A stretch of 64,000 bases of DNA from DATMGU01 sp035555315 (lineage in GTDB: Bacteria > Pseudomonadota > Alphaproteobacteria > ATCC43930 > CGMCC-115725), in contig DATMGU010000037.1 in assembly GCA_035555315.1 (NCBI GenBank), positions 1 to 64,000 of the forward strand, in the 5' to 3' direction. How positions within the stretch are numbered: the stretch's first letter is position 1; each line of letters opens with the position of its first letter. Shown in pieces: positions 1-9,959 of this stretch. The translations under genes were made by a program, and so were the position numbers. The notes under the pieces were generated by a model that made no database searches, was not told the origin of the DNA, and saw nothing but the letters and a program-made list of their open reading frames with translations.

Positions 1-198
1 GAGGAAGCCTATATCGTGCGCGGCAACAAGCAGCCGCTGCTGCCCGGCATGTGCTTCTCGATCGAGCCGATGATCTGCCTCTATGGCGAGTTCGGCGTCC
101 GGCTGGAGGACATCGCTTATCTGACCGATGCTGGCCCGCGATGGTTCACCGAACCTTGCGTGTCGATCGACGACCCATTCGGCTATGGCGCCGAATAA
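1..198 (+). CDS. M24 family metallopeptidase, C-terminal fragment
   Basis: The gene enters from the left edge in frame and ends at TAA 196-198, so only the last 65 residues are visible. They carry the end of the pita-bread fold of M24 peptidases (Xaa-Pro dipeptidase/aminopeptidase type). The segment LPGMCFSIEP holds a metal-ligand Glu and VRLEDIAYLTDAG holds the second Glu ligand. Family members remove N-terminal residues next to proline or act on related substrates. The subtype cannot be settled without the N-terminal part, and creatinase-like members share these motifs. Confidence 0.82.
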   Translation, partial: EEAYIVRGNKQPLLPGMCFSIEPMICLYGEFGVRLEDIAYLTDAGPRWFTEPCVSIDDPFGYGAE

Positions 199-257
199 CC
201 CTTGCGCCGCTTAGGTTTTTCGACAAAAACGCGCTTACCCGCCACTCCCCCATCGTC

Positions 258-277
258 ATCCCCGCGAAAGCGGGGAT
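258..277. repeat. REP-like palindromic hairpin
   Basis: ATCCCCGC and GCGGGGAT form a perfect 8-bp stem closed by a GAAA (GNRA) tetraloop. The flanks (GTC before, CCA after) match the short palindromic element commonly scattered between genes in many proteobacterial genomes. It lies between the M24 peptidase stop and the next gene. No second copy was noticed in this window. It could act as an mRNA 3'-end stabiliser or be a non-autonomous REP-type element. Confidence 0.6.
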
Positions 278-364
278 CCACGGTCACGCTGCCGAGGCTC
301 GTTAAGATGGGAAAAAGAGCGGCGTTTCGACCCCCAGCTTGACCTCTCTCGCAGGAGAACCCGT

Positions 365-1561
365 TTGCAGATCGATACCGCCCGTTTTCTTCAGGATCTC
401 GATACGCTGCGCCAGATCGGCGCCTATCGGACCGGGGTGCACCGCCCCACCTTCAGTCCGCAGGACATGGAAAGCCGCCGATGGCTCGTGCAGGAGCTGG
501 AGACGATCGGTCTCGACGCCTCCATCGATGGCATCGGCAATGTCTTCGGCCGCCACAAGGGCCCCGGACCGCATCTCCTATCCGGCAGCCATCTGGAAAC
601 CCAGAACCATGCGGGCTGGCTGGATGGCGTGCTCGGCGTCGTCGCGGCCTTGGCTTTGGCCCGTGCCGGCCTGCCCGTCGATGTCTGCGCCTATGCGGAT
701 GAGGAAGGCCATTTCGGCGATTTCCTGGGGAGCCGGAGCCTGGTCGGCGACCTCGACGAGGCCGAGATCGATCGCGCCCGCAACCGCCATGACGACACGC
801 CGCTGCGGGACGCGCTGCAGGCCGCGGGTCTCGCCGGTCTGCCGCGTCGCCAATTGGAAGAGGGGCGCTACAAGGGCGCCTTCGAGATCCATATCGAACA
901 GGGCACGCAGCTCGAGAGCGCCGGATTGCGGATCGGCGTGGTGACCGGCATCGTCGCCGTCCAGAAATGGCGCATCGTCGTCACGGGGCAGCAGGATCAT
1001 ACCGGCGGGACCACCATGGCGGAGCGCAAGGATGCCGGTCTCACGGCCGTGCGCCTGCTCGCCGCGATCGATGCGGAATTCCCCCGGGTCTGCGCCGAGC
1101 GCAGCGTCTGGACCACCGGCCGCCTCGTGCTCGAACCCAATGCGCCGGCGATCATACCGGGGCGGGCCGAGATCATTTTCTCGTACCGGGACCTGTCGGT
1201 CGAGGTCATGGCCCGGATGGAGGAGTGCCTGAGGGCCGTGGTGCGGGAGAGCAACCGGCGCGAGCGCTGTTCCACCACGCTCGAAGCCATCAGCCATACG
1301 GCGCCCGCGCTCTGCGACCCGGCCATGCAGCAGGCCTTGACCGACGCCGCGACCTCGCTCTGCCCCGGCGCCTGGCAGGCGATGCCCAGCGGCGCCCTCC
1401 ACGACAGCCAGATCGTCGCCCGCAAGATGCCGGTCTCGATGCTCTTCGTCCCCTCCATCGGCGGCATCAGCCACCATTGGTCGGAAGACACCAAGCGCGA
1501 CGATCTGGCTTTGGGATTCGAGGTTCTGGCGGAGGGTGCGCGGCGGTTTCTGGCGGAATAG
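365..1561 (+). CDS. M20 family Zn amidohydrolase (carbamoylase/allantoate amidohydrolase type)
   Basis: A 398-residue protein of the M20 hydantoinase/carbamoylase family, which hydrolyses N-carbamoyl amino acids, ureidopropionate or allantoate. Visible marks are SGSHLETQ (residues 73-80), LDGVLGV (86-92) with the metal-bridging Asp87, the EEG motif near 116, EIHIEQG near residue 178, a QQDHTGGTTM segment in the lid domain, and a C-terminal GALHDSQ followed by VPSIGGISHHWSE. The first motif reads H-L-E where M20 enzymes normally have H-x-D, so the usual catalytic Asp is a Glu. The start is TTG at 365, supported by CAGGAG about 9 bases upstream. Substrate is not determinable; no hydantoinase or uricase gene is adjacent. 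Confidence 0.85.
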   Translation: MQIDTARFLQDLDTLRQIGAYRTGVHRPTFSPQDMESRRWLVQELETIGLDASIDGIGNVFGRHKGPGPHLLSGSHLETQNHAGWLDGVLGVVAALALARAGLPVDVCAYADEEGHFGDFLGSRSLVGDLDEAEIDRARNRHDDTPLRDALQAAGLAGLPRRQLEEGRYKGAFEIHIEQGTQLESAGLRIGVVTGIVAVQKWRIVVTGQQDHTGGTTMAERKDAGLTAVRLLAAIDAEFPRVCAERSVWTTGRLVLEPNAPAIIPGRAEIIFSYRDLSVEVMARMEECLRAVVRESNRRERCSTTLEAISHTAPALCDPAMQQALTDAATSLCPGAWQAMPSGALHDSQIVARKMPVSMLFVPSIGGISHHWSEDTKRDDLALGFEVLAEGARRFLAE

Positions 1562-1603
1562 GGCGGGGGCTTTCTCGGAGCGCCCGCTCCCTCTTCGTTA
1601 TAC

Positions 1604-2479
1604 CTACTTTGGCGTGGTGACGAGGCCGCCGCCGGACCAGCGCGTGGTCGGCCGCCAGCCCAGGCGCGACCGCGCATGGGCGTTGCTGACCGGCGAGGCC
1701 TGCGGTGCCGCGGCGTATAGCGCCGGTTCGCGCACCGGGATGCGCGCGCCGTACAGCGCTTCCAGGCGCGCGACGGTCGGCTGGTCGGCGAAGGCGTCGT
1801 CGGCGGCCAGGAAGAACGTCTCGTACCCGGTGTAGTCCGGCAATGCCGCGGCGGCGGCGAAGGCCTGCGCGCAGTCCTCCGGCCCGACATAGGCGCGCAG
1901 ATACGGCATCGGTTCCGCCCGCTCGGCGGGTCCGGCCCGGCCGGCCATGAAATCCACCAGCTCCGGGAAGGCGACGAAACACGGGCGCAGAACCAACACC
2001 TCGAGGCCGCGCCTGGCATAGGCCTCGGCGATCCGCTCGCCGCAGAGCTTGCTGAGCCCGTAGGCGTCGGTGGGACGCGCCTCCTGCGCCTCGTCGAGCG
2101 GAAGATAGTGCGGTGGCATGGTCGGGTTGGACTGGTCGATGCCGGTGACCGAACTGCTCGAGCAGTGGACCACCCGGCGGACCCCGGCGAGGCGACTGGC
2201 CTCGAACAGGTTCCAGGTACCGAGGGCATTGACCTGCATCGTGGCGGCGTCGTCGGTCGCCACCGAACGGTCGATGCCGCCGAGATGCACGACCACCTCG
2301 ATCCCCCGCAGCGCCGCGGTGAGCACGCCGAGGTCGAGCAGGTCGGCCGGGTGGAACTCGGCAGACGGATCGGCGGGCGGGGCCAGATCGAGCACGCGCG
2401 GCCGGTGGGCTGCGAGGGCATGCACGACATGGCGCCCGAGGCGTCCGGATCCGCCGGTAATTGCGATCTGCACCTTCAT
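1604..2479 (-). CDS. NAD(P)-dependent epimerase/dehydratase (extended SDR, uronate dehydrogenase-like)
   Basis: A 291-residue extended short-chain dehydrogenase. The N-terminus ITGGSGRLGRH is the glycine-rich NAD(P) loop, followed by an acidic residue after strand 2 (VLDLAPP). Ser residues in VVHCSSSSVTG and the Y-x-x-x-K pair in AYGLSKLCGE complete the catalytic triad. Overall spacing resembles uronate dehydrogenases and small NAD-dependent epimerases. The gene is convergent with the M20 hydrolase and follows the formaldehyde dehydrogenase gene on the same strand with a 77-base gap. Substrate is unknown, as no sugar-acid pathway genes are adjacent. Confidence 0.82.
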   Translation of the reverse strand: MKVQIAITGGSGRLGRHVVHALAAHRPRVLDLAPPADPSAEFHPADLLDLGVLTAALRGIEVVVHLGGIDRSVATDDAATMQVNALGTWNLFEASRLAGVRRVVHCSSSSVTGIDQSNPTMPPHYLPLDEAQEARPTDAYGLSKLCGERIAEAYARRGLEVLVLRPCFVAFPELVDFMAGRAGPAERAEPMPYLRAYVGPEDCAQAFAAAAALPDYTGYETFFLAADDAFADQPTVARLEALYGARIPVREPALYAAAPQASPVSNAHARSRLGWRPTTRWSGGGLVTTPK

Positions 2480-2556
2480 CCCCTTCCGGCCGATGGCAGG
2501 ACGCGCAGCATATCGACGTGCCAGTCAGCGTTGAATAGTTTCCAGGCAACGAGGTC

Positions 2557-3669
<1,113 letters not shown>

Positions 3670-3824
3670 GACGGTTTCTCCTCTTCTGGTCTTGCGGATC
3701 GGGGGCAACTTAGCGCATCGGTTCCCCGGGAATGAAGCCGATCTATGAAGGTTTATTTGCCACTCGCCCAGCCCACCGAATTTCATGGCATGCTGCCGAC
3801 GACATGACGATAGCGGAGATGACG

Positions 3825-4010
3825 ATGTCTGAAGCGAAGGCCCAGCAGGAATTATCAGCAACTCTCGCGCGGGCCGGACTTACCGTGCCGGCGCCGGAAC
3901 AGGCGGAGATCCTGGCGGCATGGCCGATTCTGGAGGAGCTGCGCCGGCGGGTACGCGCCGGCCAGGGCTACGCGGACGAACCGGCCGTCACCTTCGGCGT
4001 GAAGCGTTAG
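3825..4010 (+). CDS. small AtzG/GatC-like amidase partner
   Basis: A 61-residue largely helical protein (MSEAKAQQELSATLARAG at its N-terminus) whose stop lies 2 bases before the amidase start, so the two are almost certainly co-translated. Small proteins of this size ahead of amidase-signature enzymes are typically AtzG- or GatC-like accessory subunits that stabilise the amidase. Start chosen at 3825 because a GCGGAG sequence sits about 6 bases upstream; alternatives in frame are 3804 and 3819. Assignment rests on size and context more than on a diagnostic motif. Confidence 0.6.
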   Translation: MSEAKAQQELSATLARAGLTVPAPEQAEILAAWPILEELRRRVRAGQGYADEPAVTFGVKR

Positions 4011-4012
4011 CC

Positions 4013-5416
4013 ATGGCTTCTATTCCCGACTATCTCACCCTCGCCGAGGCGGCGCACCTCATCGAACGCCGCGAGCTGTCGCCGGTCGAGTTGGTGCGGA
4101 GCCGACTCGACCGCATCGCGGCCTTGGATGACCGGTTGCACAGTTTCCTACTGACCGTGCCCGAGGCGGCGCTGGCCGCCGCCCGCATGGCCGAGGCGGA
4201 GATCTCGGCCGGCACGTATCGCGGGCCGCTGCACGGTATTCCGATCGGCCTCAAGGACATCTTCGATACCGCCGGGGTCGCCACCACGGGGAATTCGCGT
4301 GTGCTGATCGACCGGGTACCGACGCGCGACGCGACCTCGGTAGCCCGGCTGAGCGCCGCGGGGGCGATCTCGCTCGGCAAGCTTACCACCCATGAATTCG
4401 CCTTTGGCGGGCCGTCCTTCGATCTGCCCTGGCCGCCGGCGCGCAATCCGTGGAACACCGATCACTTCACGGCGGGCTCCAGCAGCGGCACCGCCGCCGC
4501 GGTCGCCGCCGGTTTGATCCTGGGCGGCACCGGCTCCGACACCGGCGGGTCGATCCGTGGTCCGGCGGCGCTGACCGGCCTTGCCGGCCTCAAGCCGACC
4601 TATGGTCTGATCAGCCGCTTCGGCGTCCTGCCGCTGGCCCAGTCGCTCGATCATGTCGGCCCGATGGCCTGGACGACCGAGGATTGCGCGCTCCTGCTGC
4701 AGGCGCTGGCCGGCCACGACCCGGAAGATCCGGCGAGTGTCTCGGTGCCGATCCCGGATTACCGGGCGGGGCTCACCGGCGATCTGCGCGGGTTGCGCAT
4801 CGGTGTCATCCGGCATTTCTTCGAGGCCGACAACAAGGTCAGCCCCGACAGCCTCACCGCGATCGATGCCGCCCTCGACGTGTTTCGCGGGCTGGGTGCC
4901 AGCTTGGGCGAGGTGACCCTGTCGCCGCTCAACGATTATGCCGCCTGCGGCTATATCATCATGATCGCCGAGGCCTATGCGGTGCATGAGGCGAACCTCA
5001 AAACCCGCTTCACCGATTTCGGCGAGATCTTCCGCGACCGCATGGTGCAGGCCGCCGCCCTCTCGGCCGCCGATTACATCCAAGCGATGCGCCGGCGCCG
5101 GCAGCTCATCGCCGAATACACCGCGGCGACGACCGGTTTCGATCTGGTGATCACGGCCGCGGCGCCGGGCCCCGCGCCGCGGATCGATCAGGTGCCGAAA
5201 TTCGCGCCGGCCGACCGGCCCTCGTTCACCATGCCGTTCAACATCACCGGCCTGCCGGCGCTGACCGTGTGCTGCGGCTTCGGCGATGGCGACCTGCCGC
5301 TCGGGCTGCAGATCGTCGGCCGTCCCTTCGACGAAGCCACCGTGCTGCGCGCCGGTGACGCCTATGAAAAGGCGACGGCCTGGCGCGCGCGCCGGCCGGT
5401 GTTGGCTGCCGGTTAA
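4013..5416 (+). CDS. amidase signature family enzyme (AtzE/GatA-like)
   Basis: A 467-residue amidase-signature hydrolase. The Ser-cisSer-Lys triad is visible: Lys81 in IGLKDIFDT, the cis-Ser in AGSSSGTAAAVAAG (about residue 157), and the nucleophile Ser180 in DTGGSIRGPAA. Length fits AtzE-type and GatA-like amidases. It begins 2 bases after the small AtzG/GatC-like gene. That context suggests a two-subunit amidase, possibly a carboxybiuret hydrolase relative, but no cyanurate or urea-amide genes lie nearby. It is unlikely to be the tRNA-dependent GatA itself because no gatB is adjacent. A hairpin at 5420-5438 spans the convergent end shared with the next gene. Confidence 0.85.
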   Translation: MASIPDYLTLAEAAHLIERRELSPVELVRSRLDRIAALDDRLHSFLLTVPEAALAAARMAEAEISAGTYRGPLHGIPIGLKDIFDTAGVATTGNSRVLIDRVPTRDATSVARLSAAGAISLGKLTTHEFAFGGPSFDLPWPPARNPWNTDHFTAGSSSGTAAAVAAGLILGGTGSDTGGSIRGPAALTGLAGLKPTYGLISRFGVLPLAQSLDHVGPMAWTTEDCALLLQALAGHDPEDPASVSVPIPDYRAGLTGDLRGLRIGVIRHFFEADNKVSPDSLTAIDAALDVFRGLGASLGEVTLSPLNDYAACGYIIMIAEAYAVHEANLKTRFTDFGEIFRDRMVQAAALSAADYIQAMRRRRQLIAEYTAATTGFDLVITAAAPGPAPRIDQVPKFAPADRPSFTMPFNITGLPALTVCCGFGDGDLPLGLQIVGRPFDEATVLRAGDAYEKATAWRARRPVLAAG

Positions 5417-5421
5417 AGGGC

Positions 5422-7566
5422 CTACGCCTGCGGTAGGCTCCGTTGGCCTGCCACGGCCTGCCCCAAGGCACCCGTCACCGCGGCCAGCACGCTGTCCCAA
5501 TCGCCCGGCGCGGGTTGCCGGAACTGGCGCAGGGTCGGGTACCAGGGGCTGTCGTCGCGGTCCAGCAGCCAGCGCCAGCAGGTATCGTAGCGGTTCAGTA
5601 GCCAGACCGGCTTGGCCAAGGCGCCGACGAGATGTGCCATCGCCGTGTCGACGCTGATCACCAGATCGAGCCCCTCGACCAGGGCCGCGGTATCCGAGAA
5701 GTCGTTCAGCTCGCCGGTCCAATCATGCATGACCAGGCCGGCGGGGGGTGCTTGACCATCCGTCCCACCTATCTGCAGCGAGACGAAGCTCACACCCTCG
5801 ACGACACCGAGCGGTGCCAGTTGCTCCCGTACCAGGGAGCGGCGGCGATCAAGGGCTTGCTCGGAGGGGCGGTCCCCGCGATTGCCCGCCCAGACGAGCC
5901 CGACCCGCAGGCCGGGGAGGGTTGCCAGCCGATCGCGCCATACCGCTATCGATCCCGGTACTGGGGCTAGATACGGCATCGGCGCCGGAATGGTCTCGAT
6001 CGTCGTGCCGAAGAGGCCGGGCAGGCTCATCAGTGGGCAATGCAGGTCGAAGTCGGGCAGCGGGTCGCCCGCCGCCACGATCTCGGCGATGCCGGGCAGG
6101 CTGGCCATCAGGCGGGTGAGGTTCCTCGGCACCTCCAGCACGACCCTTGCTCCGGCCGCGGCCAGCAGGGGAGCGTAGCGGCAGAATTGCAGCGTATCGC
6201 CGAAACCCTGCTCGTGATGGAGCAGGATGACGCGCCCAGCCGGGTTCTCACCAGCCCAGCGCGGCTGAGCCATGCCGCGCTCACGCGGGAATCCCGCAGC
6301 CTTGACCCGCCAGCGCGCCTCGTATTCCCGCCACCCTTCGTCAAGCTGCCCGGTCAGTAGAAGCAGCATGCCGAGGTTATGGCGAGGCTCGGCGAAATCC
6401 GGCCGTAGGGCGAGCGCCGCGCGATAGCAGGACGCCGCGTCATCGCGCCGGCCCAGCGCCTGCAGCACGGTACCGAGATTGTTGTGGGCCTCCGGATAAT
6501 TCGGCTTCAGGCGGAGCGACTCGCGGTAGGCCGCCTCCGCTTCGCCGAGCCGCCCCAGACCCTGCAGCACATTGCCGAGATTGCTATGGCCTTCCGGCAG
6601 GTCCGGCTTCAGCGCGAGGGCCGCGAGGTGGTAGGCCAAGGCATCCTGCGGCCGGCCCTGCGCTTGCAACGTGATGCCCAGATTGTCTTGCGCCTGCGGG
6701 AAATCCGGCTTCAGGCGCAGGGCGGTGCGATAGCATTCCTCCGCCTCGGCCAGCCGGCCGCCATGGCGCATCGTATTACCCAGATTGTTGTAGGCCTCGG
6801 CATAATCGGGCCGCAATCCGATGGCGGCGCGATAGCATGCTTCCGCCTCGGCCGCCGATCCGTGATGCAGCAGCACATTGCCGAGATTGTTCCGCGCCTC
6901 GGGGAAATCCGGCTTCAGCCGCAGGGCCGTACGATAGGCCGCCTCCGCCTCGTCCAGGCGATCCTGCGCCTGCAGCGTGTTGCCGAGGTTGTTGTGCCCC
7001 TCCGGATAATCCGGTTGCAGATAAAGGGTCGCCCGATAGCTCGCCTCTGCCTCGCTGAACCGTCCTTGGTCGTGCAGGATATTGCCGAGATTGTTATGAG
7101 CGCCCGGGTGATCGGGCTTTGCCAGCACGCAGGCGCGATAACAGGCCTCCGCCGCCGCCGGGCGGCCGAGCTTCTGCTGCACTATGCCCAGATTGTAGTG
7201 CGCGTCTGGACTGTCCGGCGCCAGTCGAAGGGCGGCGCGATAGGCGGCCTCCGCCTCGTCGAGGCGGCCCAGCGCCGATAGCGCGCCACCCAGATTGCCA
7301 TGGTAGTCGGGTACGCTCGGGCGCACCCGGATGGCCTGGGTGATGTAGTCGACAGCGACCTCGCAGCGGCCGAGTTGGAAGGCGATCAGGCCCAGCAGAT
7401 GCAGGCAGTCCGCGTGGTTCGGATGCGTCGTCAAGACCCGCCGATATCCCGCATCGGCCTCCTGTAGGCGGCCGGCCTGATGGTCGGTGATCGCCTGCTG
7501 AAAGATCTGCGGAGCCGTGGGGTCGGGCTTGGAGGCGGAGTCGGGCGGATCGGCGGGATTGATCAT
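5422..7566 (-). CDS. TPR protein with glycosyltransferase-like C-terminal domain
   Basis: A 714-residue protein with about 11-12 tandem 34-residue tetratricopeptide repeats in the first 420 residues (recurring NLGNVL and EAEAAYR signatures). A C-terminal domain follows, with LLHHEQGFGDTLQFCRY and later LDLVISVDTAMAHLVGAL. The latter pattern resembles ADP-heptose/GT9-like glycosyltransferases, in which a His near the nucleotide site follows an Asp. It is paralogous to the gene at 35997-38348, and both end with the same WYPTLRQFRQP segment. Donor and acceptor are unknown. The dense repeats make the 5' two thirds highly periodic at the DNA level (102 bases). Confidence 0.82.
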   Translation of the reverse strand: MINPADPPDSASKPDPTAPQIFQQAITDHQAGRLQEADAGYRRVLTTHPNHADCLHLLGLIAFQLGRCEVAVDYITQAIRVRPSVPDYHGNLGGALSALGRLDEAEAAYRAALRLAPDSPDAHYNLGIVQQKLGRPAAAEACYRACVLAKPDHPGAHNNLGNILHDQGRFSEAEASYRATLYLQPDYPEGHNNLGNTLQAQDRLDEAEAAYRTALRLKPDFPEARNNLGNVLLHHGSAAEAEACYRAAIGLRPDYAEAYNNLGNTMRHGGRLAEAEECYRTALRLKPDFPQAQDNLGITLQAQGRPQDALAYHLAALALKPDLPEGHSNLGNVLQGLGRLGEAEAAYRESLRLKPNYPEAHNNLGTVLQALGRRDDAASCYRAALALRPDFAEPRHNLGMLLLLTGQLDEGWREYEARWRVKAAGFPRERGMAQPRWAGENPAGRVILLHHEQGFGDTLQFCRYAPLLAAAGARVVLEVPRNLTRLMASLPGIAEIVAAGDPLPDFDLHCPLMSLPGLFGTTIETIPAPMPYLAPVPGSIAVWRDRLATLPGLRVGLVWAGNRGDRPSEQALDRRRSLVREQLAPLGVVEGVSFVSLQIGGTDGQAPPAGLVMHDWTGELNDFSDTAALVEGLDLVISVDTAMAHLVGALAKPVWLLNRYDTCWRWLLDRDDSPWYPTLRQFRQPAPGDWDSVLAAVTGALGQAVAGQRSLPQA

Positions 7567-7649
7567 GCGTCAGTCTAACCCGGACTCCGCCTCTTGGGAA
7601 ATCGGGTGAGGGGAATCAGGCGGGGGAAATCAGGCCGGGAAACCGGGTG

Positions 7650-8297
7650 TTACGCGAACGGGTTGAGCCGCTTCAGCTTCGCGGTCAGGCGGTGGCGGGA
7701 TTGTTCGTGGCGCACGACGTCGTCATCGGTTACCCAGTTGAGTTGGATGACCCGGCGCGGGCCATCGAAGCTCGCATGGCCGTGCCAGGAATGGTCGGTC
7801 ACCTGGAACGCCACCAGCGTGCCCTCATCGGGCGGCACCTCGGCGACCACATCGTCCAGGCTTTCTGCGGAGCGCAGCAGCCGCAACCTTCCGCCATCGG
7901 ACTCCCATTTGCCGTTCATGTAGATCAGCACGGTGATGAGCTTGGTCCGGCTGTCATTGTGGATCCGGCCATCCTTGGCGCGGGCCCGGCCGCGGACCGT
8001 CACCATGGTCGGCCGGTCGGTGAGGTCGATGTCGAACTTCGCCGCGAAATGGGCGCGCATCGCCGGCCCTTCCAATTCGTCGAGCAGCGTCTCGAAGCGG
8101 GGACCATAGGTCAACTCGCTGGTCGGAAAGCTGCCGGGTTTGGCGATCTCCGGATAGTCGCTCATCACCTCGGGCAGCGCCGCCGGCTTCAGAAAGCCGG
8201 GGACGATCAGATGGGGGAACGGCGTGGTGGTCAACGGGGTCGCGTCAAACTTGGCGAGGTCTAAAAGGCCCATCGGGTTCCATCCGGGTTCGGTCAT
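7650..8297 (-). CDS. 2OG-Fe(II) oxygenase family protein
   Basis: A 215-residue predicted dioxygenase. The facial triad is visible as the H-x-D in RIHNDSRTKLI, with the distal His and 2-oxoglutarate-binding Arg in SWHGHASFDGPRRVIQLNW. Such enzymes couple 2-oxoglutarate decarboxylation to hydroxylation of a substrate. The start is placed at 8297; 8273 is an alternative that begins MGLLDLAKFD, and neither has a strong ribosome-binding site. It lies upstream of the TPR/glycosyltransferase-like gene on the same strand with an 83-base gap, and divergent from zapE. Substrate is not predictable. Confidence 0.75.
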   Translation of the reverse strand: MTEPGWNPMGLLDLAKFDATPLTTTPFPHLIVPGFLKPAALPEVMSDYPEIAKPGSFPTSELTYGPRFETLLDELEGPAMRAHFAAKFDIDLTDRPTMVTVRGRARAKDGRIHNDSRTKLITVLIYMNGKWESDGGRLRLLRSAESLDDVVAEVPPDEGTLVAFQVTDHSWHGHASFDGPRRVIQLNWVTDDDVVRHEQSRHRLTAKLKRLNPFA

Positions 8298-8526
8298 GTG
8301 TCCACGCGCAAAGGTCGGGCGCGGCATCGTCGCAGGATTTCTACCGCGGACACCAGGGGCCGGCCAAGTCCATCGCGGCGTTGGGCAGCATTGCGGGCGG
8401 CGGATGGCCTGGTCGCGAGGCAAATGTTTTTGCAATGCGGTAGCCGAGGGAGTATCGACGGTCCCGCCTTCCCCGTCCCAGAGCCTCCCCGCCCTCAATC
8501 CCCGCAACCCATGTTCTCTTCTGATC

Positions 8527-9690
8527 ATGCGCCTGTTTCCTGAGTGGACGACCGCCGTTGCCGCCGATGCCGGGCCGGCAAGCGCACCCGCGACACCGCT
8601 CGCGGTCTATCGGGCGCGTCGGGCCGCGGGCGACCTCAAGCCCGATCCCATGCAGGAATTGGCTGTCGAGAAGCTGCAGATTCTGCACCGCGTGCTGCAG
8701 GGCTATCGGCCGCCGGCGACCGAGCGGGGCTGGCGCGCTCGGCTGGGCCTCGTCAGCGGCGTCAGACCGCCGCAAGGTCTCTACATGTTCGGCGGGGTCG
8801 GGCGCGGCAAATCCATGCTGATGGATCTGTTCTTCGCCACTTCGACGGTCGGGGCGAAGCGCCGCGTGCATTTCCATGCCTTCATGCAGGAGGTGCACGA
8901 TGCCATCCATATTTTGAACGCCGAGGCGGCCGGCGAGCCGATCCAGCTGCTGGCTCGCGACATCGCGGCGCGCACCACCTTGCTGTGCTTCGACGAGTTC
9001 CAGGTTACCAACATCGCCGATGCCATGATCCTCGGCCGCTTGTTCGAGGCCCTGTTCGCGGCGGGCGTGGTGGTGGTCGCGACCTCGAACCGGGCGCCCG
9101 ACGAATTGTACAAGGACGGCCTACAGCGCGAGCGCTTCCTGCCGTTCATCGCGCTGCTGAAACAGCATCTCGATGTGTTCGAGCTGGAAAACGGCCGCGA
9201 CTACCGCCGCGCGAGGCTGCTCGGCCGGCCGGTGTATTACAGCCCGGACGACGCGGCGGCGGCGGCGTCCCTGGCGCAGACCTTCGCCGAATTGACCGAC
9301 GACGCCCCGGGTGAGAAGGCGACGCTGACGGTCAAGGCGCGACAGGTCCCGGTACCCCGCCAGGCCAAGGGGGTGGCCTGGTTCAGCTTCGACGGCCTCT
9401 GTCGCCAGCCGCTCGGTCCGGCCGATTACCTAGCGCTCGCGGCAACCTATGACACGATCCTGATCAGCGGCCTGCCGATCATGGGGCCGGAGGACCGCAA
9501 CGCTGCCCAGCGCTTCAACACGCTGATCGACACGCTCTACGAGGCCAAGGTTCGGCTGGTCGTCTCGGCGGCGGCCCCGGCCGACCGGCTCTATCCCGAG
9601 GGCGACGGCTCGTTCGAGTTTCAGCGGACCGTCTCACGGCTGCTCGAAATGCAGTCGATCGAATACTTGAACACGGCGCGATCGGCGTGA
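8527..9690 (+). CDS. zapE: cell division protein ZapE (AFG1-like ATPase)
   Basis: A 387-residue AFG1/ZapE family P-loop ATPase. Walker A is GGVGRGKSMLMD and Walker B is LLCFDEFQVTNIADA, the family hallmark. RVHFHAFMQEVH and the sensor-like VVATSNRAPDELY follow. In gammaproteobacteria ZapE modulates the FtsZ ring; in mitochondria AFG1 acts in respiratory-complex quality control. ATG at 8527 gives MRLFPEWTTAV. The location just upstream of mdh-sucCDAB-lpdA is a gene order familiar in alphaproteobacteria. A 269-base gap separates it from mdh, so mdh probably has its own promoter. Confidence 0.93.
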   Translation: MRLFPEWTTAVAADAGPASAPATPLAVYRARRAAGDLKPDPMQELAVEKLQILHRVLQGYRPPATERGWRARLGLVSGVRPPQGLYMFGGVGRGKSMLMDLFFATSTVGAKRRVHFHAFMQEVHDAIHILNAEAAGEPIQLLARDIAARTTLLCFDEFQVTNIADAMILGRLFEALFAAGVVVVATSNRAPDELYKDGLQRERFLPFIALLKQHLDVFELENGRDYRRARLLGRPVYYSPDDAAAAASLAQTFAELTDDAPGEKATLTVKARQVPVPRQAKGVAWFSFDGLCRQPLGPADYLALAATYDTILISGLPIMGPEDRNAAQRFNTLIDTLYEAKVRLVVSAAAPADRLYPEGDGSFEFQRTVSRLLEMQSIEYLNTARSA

Positions 9691-9959
9691 CCATATCAGG
9701 GGGCGGCGTCGGGTTTAACCATGCGTCCGGAATCTGCCTGCCATGCGTTCGCTGGACGGCGCCCGCGAACTGGCCGGCCAAGTCTTGCTGCTCTCGCGTT
9801 TTCGCGCTAAGACCCGCGCCAGACGGGATTTCCGCTGGCGGTTAGACCAGGGTTCGCACGCCTGATCGAGTGTATAGACTCATCGGGTGTTCAGACCCTG
9901 CCCCCCTCCACCCTGGGCCGATCGCATGGGCCCGGGGCAACCGAACGGGACGATACTCC

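Noticed and set aside
6360..7480. Regular repeats every 102 bases that could suggest a CRISPR or satellite array
   Set aside because: They are in-frame 34-codon TPR units of the coding sequence and lack identical short repeats with unique spacers. The same applies to 36960-38290.
9691..9959. Possible structured RNA between zapE and mdh
   Set aside because: Only very short, imperfect inverted repeats are visible (for example GAGT/ACTC). It looks like an ordinary promoter spacer.
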